Source of the DNA: Rubrobacter sp.
GTDB taxonomy: Bacteria > Actinomycetota > Rubrobacteria > Rubrobacterales > Rubrobacteraceae
Length of the DNA stretch: 64,000 nucleotides
Direction of reading: 5' to 3'
Assembly: GCA_016781775.1 (NCBI GenBank)
Contig: JADDPR010000266.1
Coordinates: 9,469-73,468 of the forward strand
Both the position numbers and the translations under genes were made by a program. Position 1 is the first letter of the stretch. The number at the start of each line of letters is the position of its first letter. The notes beneath the pieces are model-generated. The model made no database searches. It was not told where the DNA came from and saw only the letters and a list, made by a program, of their open reading frames with translations. This document shows, piece after piece, positions 7,854-18,649 of the stretch.

Positions 7854-10136
7854 TCAAACCTCCTCGGGGTCCATCTCGATCCGCGCCCGGAGCTTGCCGC
7901 CCGTGCCGGCCGCCGCCCTGGCCACGACCGCCGCCGCCGAAGCGACGTCGGCGCGGGCGTGGCCCCTCAAGAGAAGCCGCCACACGGTACGCCCTCCGTC
8001 GGGCCCGGACGCCAAAAGCGGCATGGGGTCCGTCATCGTAACCCCCGGCCCGATCGCCGGCCGCAGCTTTGATTCTACCGCACGCCGCACCTCCCCCTCG
8101 GGCCCGGACAGCGAGACCTCCGCGACGTGACCGTACGGCGGGTAGCCCAAGGACCGCCTCCCCGGTAGCTCCGCGGCGGCGAAGGAATCGTAGTCGCCGC
8201 GGAGCGCCGCGAGCAAGGCCGGATGCTCCGGCGAGCGCGTCTGCGCGAGGATCCTCTCCCGGCTGGCCTCCGCCGCCCGGTACAGCACCTTGAACCCCTT
8301 CTCGATCGAGAACGTTCCGGAGACGAACGCGTCCGCGTCCGGTACGGCGACCATGTCCCACCCCTCGCACAGGACCATCCGGGGCGCACCGACCACGATC
8401 CTCGCCCCCCCACCAGCCCGATCCTCGGCCGAGACCAGTCCGACCTCGACCCCGAGCGCCTCGGCGAGGGCGTCCCTCACCCCTTCCGCGGCGAGCCCTA
8501 CGGCCCTGAGACGATTCGAACCGCACGCCGGACAAGAATCGGGGGCCTTCTCCCGCCGCCCGCACCCACCACAAACCAGGGCACCGTTGCGCACGCCGTT
8601 CGTCGAGGCCTTGCCCTGAAGGGCGAGGGAACGCTCGCAGGAGGCGCAGCAGACGACGTGCCCGCAGCGTCCGCAGGAGACGCTCGTCGCGCGACCGAGC
8701 CGGTTGACCGGGACGCCGACCCGCCCTCCGGAGCGGACGGTCTCGCGACACGCCTCGATCAGAGACGAGCTCAGCGCGGCACCCGTCCCGCGCATGTCCA
8801 CGACCCCGACCGAAGGCCAATTCTCCTGCGGTCGGGGCGGCAGGCGACGGGCTCCGGCCTCCGGCGCATAAAGCCTCAGCGACGGCGTCGGAGAGAGAAA
8901 GAGCGCCGAGGTGTTCTCGATCCGGGCGCGCGCCATGGCGAGCTCGCGGGCGTGGACGTGGAGCCCTTTGTGATCCGCGGAGGCCCGATGGTCCTCGTTC
9001 GGCTCGTCGACCACGCAGATGGCACCCAGCGAGGCCAGGGGGACGAGGGCCGCCGTCCGCGTCCCGACGAGCACGTCGACCTCGCCGCTCCGCGCCGCCT
9101 CGTAGGCCGTGGCGCGCTCGCGGCCCTGGGAGCCGTGGTAGGGCGCGACCGTCAGCCCGGCGGGGAGCAGGCGCACGAGGACCCGAACCAGCCCCTCGAC
9201 GCACCCGACGTCCGGCGCGAGCACCAAGGTCTGGCCGCCGCGCCTGATCGCGAGCCGCGCGATGGCGGAAGCCGCCACCGGCCACTCTGCCGTCGGGACG
9301 CGCCACAGCCATGACCCTCCTCTGTCCAGCGCCCGCTGCGCTCCATCACGGTACCCGTCGAGGTCCGTCCCCGAGCCGCGGGTGTAGGAGATCGGGGCGC
9401 CGTCCGGCCTCTCTTCGATCCGGACCGCGCCGCGCCGCACGAGCTGCTTCAAGGGGCCTCGCCCCGCGCCGGTCATCCGGAGCAACTCCCTGGCGGGCAG
9501 GCCGCCCGCACGTTGTTCCAGGACCCGGAGAAGTTCCCGCTGCCGGGTCGCTCGCCGTGGGGGCTCGGCATCTCCCTGCCCGGAAGGCGCGACCCATTCG
9601 ACGATCCGTCGCTCCGGGTGCACCGGGGAGAGGGAGATCCTACCCTCGGCCTCCGCGGCCCTGAGGGGCGAGGGACCTAGAGTGTTGCGAAGCTCCGTCC
9701 TGCTCACGAGGTCTCCCGGCCTCCACGGCCAGTCGCCGGCGGGTCGGAGCACCTCGTATGAAAGCTTGACGCCGGGCGGGAGCGCCGTCTTGAGGACGGC
9801 GGGAAGGGGCTGGGCAGACGCCATCGCTGCCCAGCCGCAGAGCCTGACCACCTCGGGACGCAGGGAGAGGGACGGGAGGACCGTCCGAATCTTCGCGAGG
9901 GCCCGTCCGTCGGCTCCGCGCCCGAAACCGACCACGATCCCGAGCCGGGCGTAGCCCGAGAGGGGGACCGTAACGGCCGCCCCGACCCGGATTCCGTCCG
10001 CGAGGTGTTCGGGGAGCAGGTAGTCGAGGGGAGGCAGGGCGTGGGACGGGATCAGGAGGCTAACCCTGGCTACCCGTCCCTCTTCCCTTTGCGTTGGGCC
10101 CCGCCGCCGGGCGGAGGTCGTCGTGGGCCCGGTCAA
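7854..10136 (-). CDS. priA: Primosomal protein PriA, helicase-degenerate form
   Basis: Replication restart protein. The 760-residue product has an N-terminal DNA-binding domain (VARVSLLIPSHALPPLDYLLPEHL...VTVPLSGYARLGIVVGF). The zinc-binding cysteines are intact (CGRCGHVVCCASCERSL, VCGGCGRRE, CPACGSNRLRAVG), as is a C-terminal domain (SLGYPPYGHVAEVSLSG). The helicase core is degenerate. Where GxTGSGKT is expected there is DRGGSWLWRVPTAEWP without Gly-Lys-Thr. The DEEH box reads VDEPNEDHRASADHKG. Loss of these motifs is known for actinobacterial PriA. The TTG start lies right after the metK stop; no better start is seen. Confidence 0.92.
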   Translation of the reverse strand: MTGPTTTSARRRGPTQREEGRVARVSLLIPSHALPPLDYLLPEHLADGIRVGAAVTVPLSGYARLGIVVGFGRGADGRALAKIRTVLPSLSLRPEVVRLCGWAAMASAQPLPAVLKTALPPGVKLSYEVLRPAGDWPWRPGDLVSRTELRNTLGPSPLRAAEAEGRISLSPVHPERRIVEWVAPSGQGDAEPPRRATRQRELLRVLEQRAGGLPARELLRMTGAGRGPLKQLVRRGAVRIEERPDGAPISYTRGSGTDLDGYRDGAQRALDRGGSWLWRVPTAEWPVAASAIARLAIRRGGQTLVLAPDVGCVEGLVRVLVRLLPAGLTVAPYHGSQGRERATAYEAARSGEVDVLVGTRTAALVPLASLGAICVVDEPNEDHRASADHKGLHVHARELAMARARIENTSALFLSPTPSLRLYAPEAGARRLPPRPQENWPSVGVVDMRGTGAALSSSLIEACRETVRSGGRVGVPVNRLGRATSVSCGRCGHVVCCASCERSLALQGKASTNGVRNGALVCGGCGRREKAPDSCPACGSNRLRAVGLAAEGVRDALAEALGVEVGLVSAEDRAGGGARIVVGAPRMVLCEGWDMVAVPDADAFVSGTFSIEKGFKVLYRAAEASRERILAQTRSPEHPALLAALRGDYDSFAAAELPGRRSLGYPPYGHVAEVSLSGPEGEVRRAVESKLRPAIGPGVTMTDPMPLLASGPDGGRTVWRLLLRGHARADVASAAAVVARAAAGTGGKLRARIEMDPEEV

Positions 10137-11380
<1,244 letters not shown>

Positions 11381-11381
<1 letters not shown>

Positions 11382-12481
11382 CAACCCACCCTTTCCTCGC
11401 CTATAGTTGCAGCGAGGGTGTCCAGTATGCGACCGGCCACCTCCCGCTTCGACGCCCGGGGGACAAAATCCTCGCCCTCGCGACCAACGATGTAAACCTC
11501 GTTGTCGTCGGAACCAAATCCGGTCCCCGCGAGCGAGACATCGTTCCCCACCACAAGGTCTACGCCCTTGCGCGCGAGCTTCTCGCGAGCGTCGGGCACG
11601 GGATCCCCATGCGTCGCCGCGAATCCTACCATAAAGAGCCCAGGGTTCCCCTCGCGAACTGCCCGAAGTATGTCTCCAGTCGCGACGAGCCTGAGATCCA
11701 ACTCCCTCCGCCCCCCGCGCCGTATCTTCCCCTCGTGTACCTCCGCCGGCGTGAAATCGGAGACGGCCGCCGCCATAACCAGGGCGTCCGCCTCCCCCGC
11801 GAGCCGCATCGTCGCCTCCTCGAGCTCCCTATAAGTCTCGACCGGGACCCACCCCACCCCGGGCTCTACCCCCTCGACGTTCGCCGCGACGACCGTGACC
11901 TTGGCACCACGGCGCCAGGCCTCGCGGGCGATGGCTCGCCCCATCTTCCCCGACGAGCGGTTGCTGACGACCCGCACCCGGTCGATAGGCTCCCTGGTCC
12001 CCCCGGCGGTGATCAAAATCCTCAGCCCAGAAAGCGGCCCACCCATCGCGTTCAGCACGGCGCCCGCCACTTCGACCGGCGAGCCCGTTTCCCCGGTACC
12101 GCCCACCACACGGACACCGTCCGCCTCGAGCAGCGCCACGTTCTGCCGAACGGCGGGGTGCGAGGCGGTGCCCTCGTCGAGCTCGGGCGCGACCACGATA
12201 GGGATGCCCACGGAGACCTCGAAGAGCGAAGCCGCCCCTCCCATGCCCCGGGCGAGACGGGCCAGCGTGCCGGCGGTCGCGGGGGCGAAGACCAAGGCCC
12301 CCGGGGAGGCGGATGGCGCCTCGACCACGGGGGCTACGGTTGCAAAAGCGGCCGGTCCGACGAAGAGCTTCGTGCGCGGTTCGAGCACGACCTCGACGTT
12401 GTGGCCGGCTGAGACGAGCTCGTGAGCGATCTCGGGGACCAGCAGGGCGCCCGGCCCGGGACCGACCACGAGGAGTATCAC
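11381..12481 (-). CDS. coaBC: CoaBC: intact phosphopantothenoylcysteine synthetase with degenerate decarboxylase half
   Basis: CoaBC normally joins cysteine to phosphopantothenate and then decarboxylates it for coenzyme A synthesis. The C-terminal synthetase half looks complete: RILITAGGTREPIDRVRVVSNRSSGKMGRAIA, ADALVMAAAVSDFTP and VVGNDVS. The N-terminal half has lost the usual motifs. GSIAAYK is GPGPGALLV, the segment with the catalytic His is missing, PAMN is PELD, and the substrate flap ACGxxGxGR is GGTGETGSP. The GTG at 12481 is chosen because VILLVVGPG matches the first beta strand. An ATG at 12586 would overlap rpoZ by more than 80 nt. Confidence 0.88.
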
Positions 12482-12503
12482 GACGGAGTCTGCCGGGGTC
12501 GGA

Positions 12504-12902
12504 TTAAGCGGCGCCCTCGCCGTCCGGGTCGGCGCTGTCCTCCGCATCGCCCTCGGCCGGGGCGTCGCCGATGGTCGGGCTCGCACCGGGGATCGAAGCG
12601 TTCGGGCCGAAGGAGTCGCCGCCGGCGGCCCCGACCTCCTGCTCGATCTCCTCGGCGAGCTCCTCCTGGGACTTCTTGAAGCCGACCTGCAGCTTGTCGG
12701 TCCTGAGCTCCTCGAAGGCGATGCTCAACGGGTGCTGGGAGCGGGTGTGGACCTGCGGACCCGGGATGCCCAGCGAGTCGTTCAAACCGAGGGTCGCGGT
12801 GTACTCGTTAATCTGGCGCGCACGCCGCGCGCCCGCGAGCACGAGCCCGTAGCGCGAGTCGACCTTGCCCAGAAGATCGTCTATCTTCAGCTCGTTCAGC
12901 AT
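12504..12902 (-). CDS. rpoZ: RNA polymerase omega subunit with acidic C-terminal extension
   Basis: Small subunit aiding RNA polymerase assembly. The first 80 or so residues match the family: IDDLLGKVDSRYGLVLAGARRARQIN (the SRY.LV..AA+RARQI motif) and HPLSIAFEELRTDKLQVGF. The last 50 residues are an acidic low-complexity tail (DAPAEGDAEDSADPDGEG), making 132 residues against the usual 70-100. The ATG has a strong GGAGG site 8 nt upstream. It lies 1 nt after gmk. Confidence 0.94.
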   Translation of the reverse strand: MLNELKIDDLLGKVDSRYGLVLAGARRARQINEYTATLGLNDSLGIPGPQVHTRSQHPLSIAFEELRTDKLQVGFKKSQEELAEEIEQEVGAAGGDSFGPNASIPGASPTIGDAPAEGDAEDSADPDGEGAA

Positions 12903-12903
12903 C

Positions 12904-13470
12904 CTAATTTCCTCCTATGATCTCTCTCATCGTCCTGATCATATCCTCCCGCGCCTGCTTGCGGTCGCCGTTGACGACCTCGCGGTCGAACTCATCCGCG
13001 GCCGCGACCTCGCCGACGGCCGTCGTCATACGTAGCTCCAGCGCCTCCAGGTCCTCAGTCGCCCGGCCCTGGAGGCGCTTACGTGTCTCCTCCAGGGAGG
13101 GCGCCCGCACGAAGACCATCACCGCGTCCGGCCGCTTCCGGCGCACGTTGCGCGCCCCCTGAAGCTCTATCTCGAGGATAACGGAGCGCCCCTCGTCCAG
13201 GAACTCTTCCACCTTCGCCTCGGGTGTCCCGTAGAGGTTGCCGGAGTACTCGGCCCATTCCAGAAACTTCTCCTCCTCGATCCAGCGCTCGAACTCCTCC
13301 CGCGAGAGGAAGATGTAGTCGCGGCCGTCCACCTCGCCCTCCCTGGGACCCCGCGTGGTCGCAGAGACCGAGTAGGCGAGCTCGGGCACCGCTTCGAGGG
13401 CCTGGCGGATAAGGGTCGATTTGCCTGCTCCGGAGGGCCCGGAGACGACGATCAGGCGTCCTCGTCGCAA
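12904..13470 (-). CDS. gmk: Guanylate kinase
   Basis: Phosphorylates GMP to GDP. It has 188 residues with the P-loop GPSGAGKSTLI (about 11-21), the GMP-binding SVSATTRGPREGEVDGRDYIFLS (about 35-57) and the lid arginines near RKRLQGRATE. The TTG start has GAGG 7 nt upstream and lies inside the 3' end of mihF (19-nt overlap), so the genes are translationally linked. Confidence 0.96.
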   Translation of the reverse strand: MRRGRLIVVSGPSGAGKSTLIRQALEAVPELAYSVSATTRGPREGEVDGRDYIFLSREEFERWIEEEKFLEWAEYSGNLYGTPEAKVEEFLDEGRSVILEIELQGARNVRRKRPDAVMVFVRAPSLEETRKRLQGRATEDLEALELRMTTAVGEVAAADEFDREVVNGDRKQAREDMIRTMREIIGGN

Positions 13471-13778
13471 CCCAGAGCCTCGAGAAGACGGTCCCGCTGG
13501 CCGTGGGTGAGGCCGACGAGGGTCTTGGACCGGCTCACTCCCGCCTCACGCAGGATCCTGGTGACCTTTACCCGTCCCATCCCCCGCACGGCAAGCAGCA
13601 TCTCCTCGACCTTTGCGCCCTTGAGCTCCTCCGAAGGGTCCATGAGCAGGCCGTAGATGTTTCTGTCTCCGCTCTTGAGCTCGCGCTTGGCGTCGGCGCG
13701 GGCGAACCGGATCCGGTTAGCCTCCTCCAACGCGGTGCGGCGCTCTTGCGAAGTCCTCTCTGGTGCGCGCCTCAACAT
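13452..13778 (-). CDS. mihF: Actinobacterial integration host factor (mIHF)
   Basis: Nucleoid-associated DNA-binding protein of the S13-like helix-two-turns-helix type found in Actinomycetota. The product matches across its length: RRTALEEANRIRFARADAKRELKSGD, then LLAVRGMGRVKVTRILREAGVSRSKTLVGLTHGQRDRLLEAL with the GxGRxK-type helix-hairpin-helix loop. A -10 box at 13788-13793 leaves little room for a leader. I therefore prefer the ATG at 13778 (108 residues); ATG 13784 and TTG 13787 are alternatives. The neighbour gmk is the classic actinobacterial partner. Confidence 0.93.
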   Translation of the reverse strand: MLRRAPERTSQERRTALEEANRIRFARADAKRELKSGDRNIYGLLMDPSEELKGAKVEEMLLAVRGMGRVKVTRILREAGVSRSKTLVGLTHGQRDRLLEALGCDEDA

Positions 13779-13787
13779 CGGCATCAA

Positions 13788-13796
13788 ATTATATCA
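13788..13796 (-). promoter_or_regulatory. Extended -10 promoter for mihF-gmk-rpoZ operon
   Basis: TGA-TATAAT on the minus strand, a perfect extended -10 box, lies between the pyrD stop and mihF. It would start transcription about 3 nt before the ATG at 13778, so the operon would be separated from the pyrimidine operon upstream and almost leaderless. No -35 match stands out. Confidence 0.6.
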
Positions 13797-13806
13797 GCGT
13801 ACCCCT

Positions 13807-14718
13807 TTAAGTTCCCAAGGCGCCCGCGAGGTCCCCGGCCCGCAACCCGGCCCCCCGAAGATATTCAGCAAACTCCGCGAGCATCGCTCCGGGCTCCCGC
13901 ACGAAACCTCCCGCTCCGACCTGCACGGCCGTCGCCCCGGCGAGCATAAACTCCGCCACGTCCGTACCGCTCGCCACCCCGCCACACCCGATCACCGGGA
14001 TGTTTACGGCCCGCGAGACCTCGTAGACCGCCCGGAGCGCGACCGGCTTGATCGCCGGTCCCGAGAGCCCACCGCGCAGAAAAACACGCCTCTCCCCCGC
14101 GTCCACGACGAGCGCGGGGATGGTGTTTATGACCGTAACTGCATCGGCGCCCGCCTCTTCCGCGGCCACGGCGTTCCCCACCACCCCATCGTTCGTCAGC
14201 TTGACGAAGACCGGTTTCGCACCGGCCAGCGCCCCCTTGGAGGCCGCCACGGCATCTCCGACCGTGGAGGGGCTCGCGCAGAAGGTGCCGCCGCCGTGCT
14301 CGACGTTGGGGCACGAGAGGTTGAGCTCGATCGCCGAGACGCGCGTCTCGGAGGCCAATGTTTCGCACATAGAGGCGAACTCGCCGACGGTGTCGCCCGC
14401 GACGGAGACGAAGAGCGGGAGACCCACGGTGTAGAAGGCGTCGAGGTCTTCGAGGAAGCGGTCGAGGCCGGGGTTCTGCAGGCCGATCGAGTTGATCATG
14501 CCGGACGGCGCCTCGGCGAGGCGCGGCGGCGGGTTACCCGCCCTCGGCCTCGGGGTAACGGTCTTCGGGAGCATCGCCCCGTAGACGTCCTCCGCTCCAT
14601 CCAGCACCTCCTTGCCCAGAGTACCGGCGGCGGGGATCAGGGGCGTCCGAAGCGGTATGCTGCAAAGCTCGACGGCGAGGGCTTGGGGCCCCACCAGATT
14701 TTCGGAGCGAGCTACCAC
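13807..14718 (-). CDS. pyrD: Dihydroorotate dehydrogenase, catalytic subunit (class 1B)
   Basis: Oxidises dihydroorotate to orotate with FMN and passes electrons to PyrK. Motifs seen in 303 residues: SIGLQNPGLDRFLEDL, ELNLSCPNVEHGGGTF (orotate and FMN loop with the SCPNV signature), FVKLTNDG, GGLSGPAIKPVALRAVYEV and GCGGVASGTDVAEFMLAGATAVQVG. The GTG at 14718 is chosen because GGAGG lies 7 nt upstream and it overlaps the pyrK stop. The longer open frame upstream is not coding. It is the last gene of the pyr operon; pyrE and pyrF are not here. Confidence 0.95.
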   Translation of the reverse strand: MVARSENLVGPQALAVELCSIPLRTPLIPAAGTLGKEVLDGAEDVYGAMLPKTVTPRPRAGNPPPRLAEAPSGMINSIGLQNPGLDRFLEDLDAFYTVGLPLFVSVAGDTVGEFASMCETLASETRVSAIELNLSCPNVEHGGGTFCASPSTVGDAVAASKGALAGAKPVFVKLTNDGVVGNAVAAEEAGADAVTVINTIPALVVDAGERRVFLRGGLSGPAIKPVALRAVYEVSRAVNIPVIGCGGVASGTDVAEFMLAGATAVQVGAGGFVREPGAMLAEFAEYLRGAGLRAGDLAGALGT

Positions 14719-15464
14719 GCGAGCGCCTCCGCTCTGAAAACCGGGCCCTCCACGCAGGCCCTCCGGTAGGTCTTCTCTCCGGCCTCCCACACGGGAACGG
14801 CGCAGCCGTAGCAGGAGCCGTTGGCGCAGGCCATCCTCTCTCGTAGCGCAAGCTGGGCAGAAACAACCCCTTCGGCGGCGTGTTTCGCCGCCTGGAGCGT
14901 CTCGGCCGTCCCGCTCACGTAGAGCGTGGCATAGCCGGAGAGCTCCCCGACGCGATCGAGCACCGCCCGGGGAGGGTCGGAGGCACCTCCCGTCTCGATG
15001 AGGGCCGCGCTCTCGTAGCGGGTACGAAGGAATTCGGCGTAGGCCTCCGGGGCGCCCTCCGGTACCTCCAGGTAGACGTCGTGGCCGACACCAGAACCTT
15101 TCAAGCGCCGCGAGAGCAGCTTGAGCGGCGAGACCCACACCCCCCCACCGATCAAGGCGACCGGTCCGCTACCCTCCGTTCCGAAGCCGCGCCCGAGCGG
15201 CGCGCTGACGAGAAGCCCGGCATCCTCCCCGGCCAGGAGGGCGGTGCCGCGGCCACGGACCTCGAAGAGAAGGCTCACGGTCTCGCCCTCATGGTCGTGG
15301 GCGAAGAGGGGCCGGGGCAGGAAGGGGTCCAGACCCGCGTGGTTTTGCGGGCGGGCCATCACGAACTGGCCGGGACGGGGGGCCTCGCCCGTCCAGCGAT
15401 AACGCAGCAGGACGTGGCGGCCGTGCTCCTCCCGGCCCAGGACTTCTACGGGATGGAGCTTCAC
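14712..15464 (-). CDS. pyrK: Dihydroorotate dehydrogenase electron-transfer subunit
   Basis: FAD and 2Fe-2S protein that pairs with class 1B PyrD and reduces NAD+. The 250-residue protein has a ferredoxin-reductase-like FAD domain (RPGQFVMARP, PFLPRPLFAHD) and a nucleotide-binding domain (VALIGGGVWVSPLKLL). The C-terminal cluster motif CANGSCYGCAVPVWEAGEKTYRRAC has four Cys spaced C-x4-C-x2-C-x12-C. It sits between carB and pyrD, 7 nt after carB. Confidence 0.94.
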   Translation of the reverse strand: MKLHPVEVLGREEHGRHVLLRYRWTGEAPRPGQFVMARPQNHAGLDPFLPRPLFAHDHEGETVSLLFEVRGRGTALLAGEDAGLLVSAPLGRGFGTEGSGPVALIGGGVWVSPLKLLSRRLKGSGVGHDVYLEVPEGAPEAYAEFLRTRYESAALIETGGASDPPRAVLDRVGELSGYATLYVSGTAETLQAAKHAAEGVVSAQLALRERMACANGSCYGCAVPVWEAGEKTYRRACVEGPVFRAEALAW

Positions 15465-15471
15465 CGAGGCG

Positions 15472-18400
15472 TCAGGCCTTCGCGGCGTAGAGGCTCTGGA
15501 GGGAGTTCACGCGTCCCAGGCCGCCCCGTATCTTCGACTCGATGCCCTGGACGGCCGCCGCCGCCCCGGCGAGCGTCGTGATGCAGGGCACACCGTGCAT
15601 GAGGGCCTTGCGCCGGATCTGGTAACCGTCCGTCCTCGCGCCGTGGCCCCAGGGAGTGTTGACGATGAGGTCCACGCCGCCGTACTCGATGAGCCCGAGC
15701 ACGTCGTCCTCCCCGGCCCCTATCTTCGGCACCACAGAGACCCTGAGACCGTTGTTGCTCAGGACTTCCGCCGTCCCCTCGCTCCCGGCGAGCTCGAACC
15801 CGAGGTCCGCGAAAGCCCGGGCTATAAGGACGACCGCCCGCTTGTCGCGGTTCGCGACGGAGATGTACACCCTACCGCTCGACGGGAGGGTCTGGCCCGC
15901 CGCCGTCAGCGCCTTGGCGAAGGCGCCGCCGAAGGTCGGGTCGATCCCCATGGCCTCGCCGGTCGAGCGCATCTCCGGGCCGAGCAGAGGGTCGACCCCG
16001 GCGAAACGGTCGAACGGGAAGACCGGCGCCTTGACGCTGAATCGGCCGCTCGGGTGGGCGCCGAGGTTCATGTCGCGCAGCTTCTCCCCGACGAGGACGC
16101 GCGTCGCCACCTTCGCCAGGGGCACCCCGGTCGCCTTGGAGACGAACGGCACCGTCCTGGAGGCGCGGGGGTTGCACTCGATCACCAGCACGTCCTCGCC
16201 CCGCACGACAAACTGGATGTTCATCAAGCCCACGACCCCGACCGAGAGCGCGAGCCGGCGCGTGTAGTCCTCGATGCGCTCCAGCAGCGCCCTGTGCAGC
16301 GTGATCGGGGGCGTCACGCAGCTCGAGTCGCCGGAGTGTACCCCCGCCTCCTCGACGTGCTCCATGATCCCGCCGACGTAAACCTCCTCGCCGTCCGAGA
16401 CGGCGTCCACGTCGACCTCCATGTAGTCTTCCATGAACTCGTCGATAAGGATCGGATGCTCCGGGTCCGTGCTAACGCTGGAGCTCAAATACAGGTCGAG
16501 ATCGGAGTCGTCGTAGACGATCTCCATCCTCCGCCCGCCGAGCACGTAGGAAGGCCGGACGACGACGGGGTAGCCGAGCTCGCGGGCCACGCTCCTCGCC
16601 TCCTCCGCAGACGACGCGGTCCCGAACCGGGGGTGCGGGATGCCGAGCTCTTCGAGGAGCGCCCCGAAGCGGGAGCGGTCCTCGGCGAGGTCGATCGCGT
16701 CGGGGGAGGTCCCGAGGATCTTCACCCCGTTTTTCTGGAGCTCGTCGGCGAGCTTGAGGGGGCTCTGGCCGCCGAACTGGAGGATGACGCCCTCCGGCTT
16801 CTCGCGCCGGACGACCTCGAGGACGTGCTCGGCGGTCAGCGGCTCGAAGTAGAGCCTCGTCGAGGTGTCGTAGTCCGTCGAGACGGTCTCGGGGTTGGAG
16901 TTGACCATCACCGCGTCGTAGCCGGCCTCCTTGAGGGCGTAGCTCGCGTGTACGCAGGCGTAGTCGAACTCGATCCCCTGCCCGATCCGGTTCGGCCCGC
17001 TGCCGAGGACGACCACGGAGGGGTTATCCCCCCGGACTACCTCGTCCTCGACCTCGTAGGTCGAGTAGAAGTATGGGGTGCGCGCGGGGAACTCGCCGGC
17101 GCAGGTGTCGACGGACTTGTAGGTCGGACGGATCCCCAGGGCGCCGCGAACGCCCCGCACCACCTCGGTCGAGGAACCGGAGGCCGTGGCTATCGCCTCG
17201 TCCGACAAGCCGGTCCGCTTGAGCTCGTGGAGCTCCTCGGTCGAGAGCGTCTCCGAGACGGAGCCTTCGGCGGCGACGATCCTGGCGATCGAGGCGACAA
17301 AGAAGGGATCCATGCTCGTCCTGTCGCATATCTCGCGTATGTCCGACCCCGCCCTGAGGGCGTCGAAGACCGCAAAGATCCTGTACGGGTTCGGCTCGTC
17401 GAGGAGCCCCTGCACGTCCTGGGGCTCCACCTCCAGCGAAGCCATAGCCTTCATCAGGCTCTCCGTGAACGTCCGGCCTATGGCCATAACCTCGCCCACG
17501 CTGTGCATCTTGGTCGAGAGGCGGGGTGCCGCCGCCGGGAACTTCTCGAAGGCGAAGCGCGGGATCTTTGTGACCACGTAGTCGAGGGCGGGCTCGAAGG
17601 AGGCCGGGGTCGCGTGTGTGATGTCGTTCGGGATCTCATCCAACGAATACCCCACCGCGAGCTTCGCCGCGATCTTCGCGATCGGGAACCCCGTCGCCTT
17701 GCTCGCAAGCGCACTGCTCCTCGACACCCTGGGGTTCATCTCGATCACATAAAAGTCGTTCCCCTTCGGATCGACCGCGAACTGTATGTTCGAGCCCCCC
17801 GTCGAAACTCCGATCTCACGTATTATGCGTAAAGAAGCGTCACGCAGGGTCTGGTACTGGCGGTCGGAGAGGGTCTGGGCGGGGGCGACGGTGATGGAGT
17901 CGCCGGTGTGGACGCCCATGGGGTCGATGTTCTCGATGGAGCAGACGATCACGACGTTGTCGGCGAGGTCGCGCATGACCTCGAGCTCGAACTCCTTCCA
18001 GCCGGCCACACTCCGCTCGACGAGGACGCTGCGGACGGGGCTGGCGTCGAGGGCGTCGGCGACGGCCGTTCTGAGTTCCTCGGCGTTGTGGACGGTGGCG
18101 CCGCCCTTGCCGCCGAGGGTGAAGCTTGGGCGCAGGATCAGGGGGTACCCGATGCGCGACGCCAGTTCTAGCGCCTCGTCGATGCGGCTGACGACCTCGC
18201 TCTCGGGGACCTTCAGGCCGATCTCCCCCATCGCATCGTGAAAGAGTTGGCGGTCCTCGGCCTTCTGGATGGAGTCGACAGGGGCGCCGAGGAGCTCGAT
18301 CCCGAGCTCCTCGAGGACGCCCGCCTCGTGCAGCTCGATGGCGAGGTTCAGGGCCGTCTGGCCGCCGAGGGTCGGGAGCACCGCGTCCGGGCGCTCCCGG

Positions 18401-18636
18401 CGAAGGATCTCCGCCACCGTCTCGACCGTAAGGGGCTCGACGTAGGTCACGTCGGCGAGCTCCGGGTCGGTCATGATCGTGGCGGGGTTCGAGTTCACGA
18501 GGATTACGCGGTAGCCCTCGTCCCGCAGGGCCCGGCAGGCCTGCGTCCCGGAGTAGTCGAACTCGGCGGCCTGGCCGATGACTATCGGGCCGGAGCCGAT
18601 GATAAGGATGCTCGAAAGGTCGTTGCGGCGCGGCAA
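15472..18636 (-). CDS. carB: Carbamoyl phosphate synthetase, large subunit
   Basis: Makes carbamoyl phosphate from glutamine-derived ammonia, bicarbonate and two ATP. The 1054-residue protein has two homologous ATP-grasp halves. The first starts ILIIGSGPIVIGQAAEFDYSGTQACRAL and the second VVVLGSGPNRIGQGIEFDYACVHASYAL. A C-terminal regulatory MGS-like domain contains IVNTPWGHGARTDGYQIRRKAL. The TTG at 18636 has a strong AAAGGAGAG site 6 nt before it, and the protein there begins with the normal short N terminus. An open extension upstream reads into carA and is not used. Confidence 0.97.
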   Translation of the reverse strand: MPRRNDLSSILIIGSGPIVIGQAAEFDYSGTQACRALRDEGYRVILVNSNPATIMTDPELADVTYVEPLTVETVAEILRRERPDAVLPTLGGQTALNLAIELHEAGVLEELGIELLGAPVDSIQKAEDRQLFHDAMGEIGLKVPESEVVSRIDEALELASRIGYPLILRPSFTLGGKGGATVHNAEELRTAVADALDASPVRSVLVERSVAGWKEFELEVMRDLADNVVIVCSIENIDPMGVHTGDSITVAPAQTLSDRQYQTLRDASLRIIREIGVSTGGSNIQFAVDPKGNDFYVIEMNPRVSRSSALASKATGFPIAKIAAKLAVGYSLDEIPNDITHATPASFEPALDYVVTKIPRFAFEKFPAAAPRLSTKMHSVGEVMAIGRTFTESLMKAMASLEVEPQDVQGLLDEPNPYRIFAVFDALRAGSDIREICDRTSMDPFFVASIARIVAAEGSVSETLSTEELHELKRTGLSDEAIATASGSSTEVVRGVRGALGIRPTYKSVDTCAGEFPARTPYFYSTYEVEDEVVRGDNPSVVVLGSGPNRIGQGIEFDYACVHASYALKEAGYDAVMVNSNPETVSTDYDTSTRLYFEPLTAEHVLEVVRREKPEGVILQFGGQSPLKLADELQKNGVKILGTSPDAIDLAEDRSRFGALLEELGIPHPRFGTASSAEEARSVARELGYPVVVRPSYVLGGRRMEIVYDDSDLDLYLSSSVSTDPEHPILIDEFMEDYMEVDVDAVSDGEEVYVGGIMEHVEEAGVHSGDSSCVTPPITLHRALLERIEDYTRRLALSVGVVGLMNIQFVVRGEDVLVIECNPRASRTVPFVSKATGVPLAKVATRVLVGEKLRDMNLGAHPSGRFSVKAPVFPFDRFAGVDPLLGPEMRSTGEAMGIDPTFGGAFAKALTAAGQTLPSSGRVYISVANRDKRAVVLIARAFADLGFELAGSEGTAEVLSNNGLRVSVVPKIGAGEDDVLGLIEYGGVDLIVNTPWGHGARTDGYQIRRKALMHGVPCITTLAGAAAAVQGIESKIRGGLGRVNSLQSLYAAKA

Positions 18637-18649
18637 GAAATTCTCTCCT

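Noticed and set aside
7852..9312. Long in-frame extension upstream of def
   Set aside because: It runs out of phase through priA with Arg/Gly-rich noise; def has a perfect N terminus at 7851.
15595..17832. Plus-strand open frame of 745 codons
   Set aside because: Antisense to carB; long only because high-GC third positions remove stops. No recognisable protein motif.
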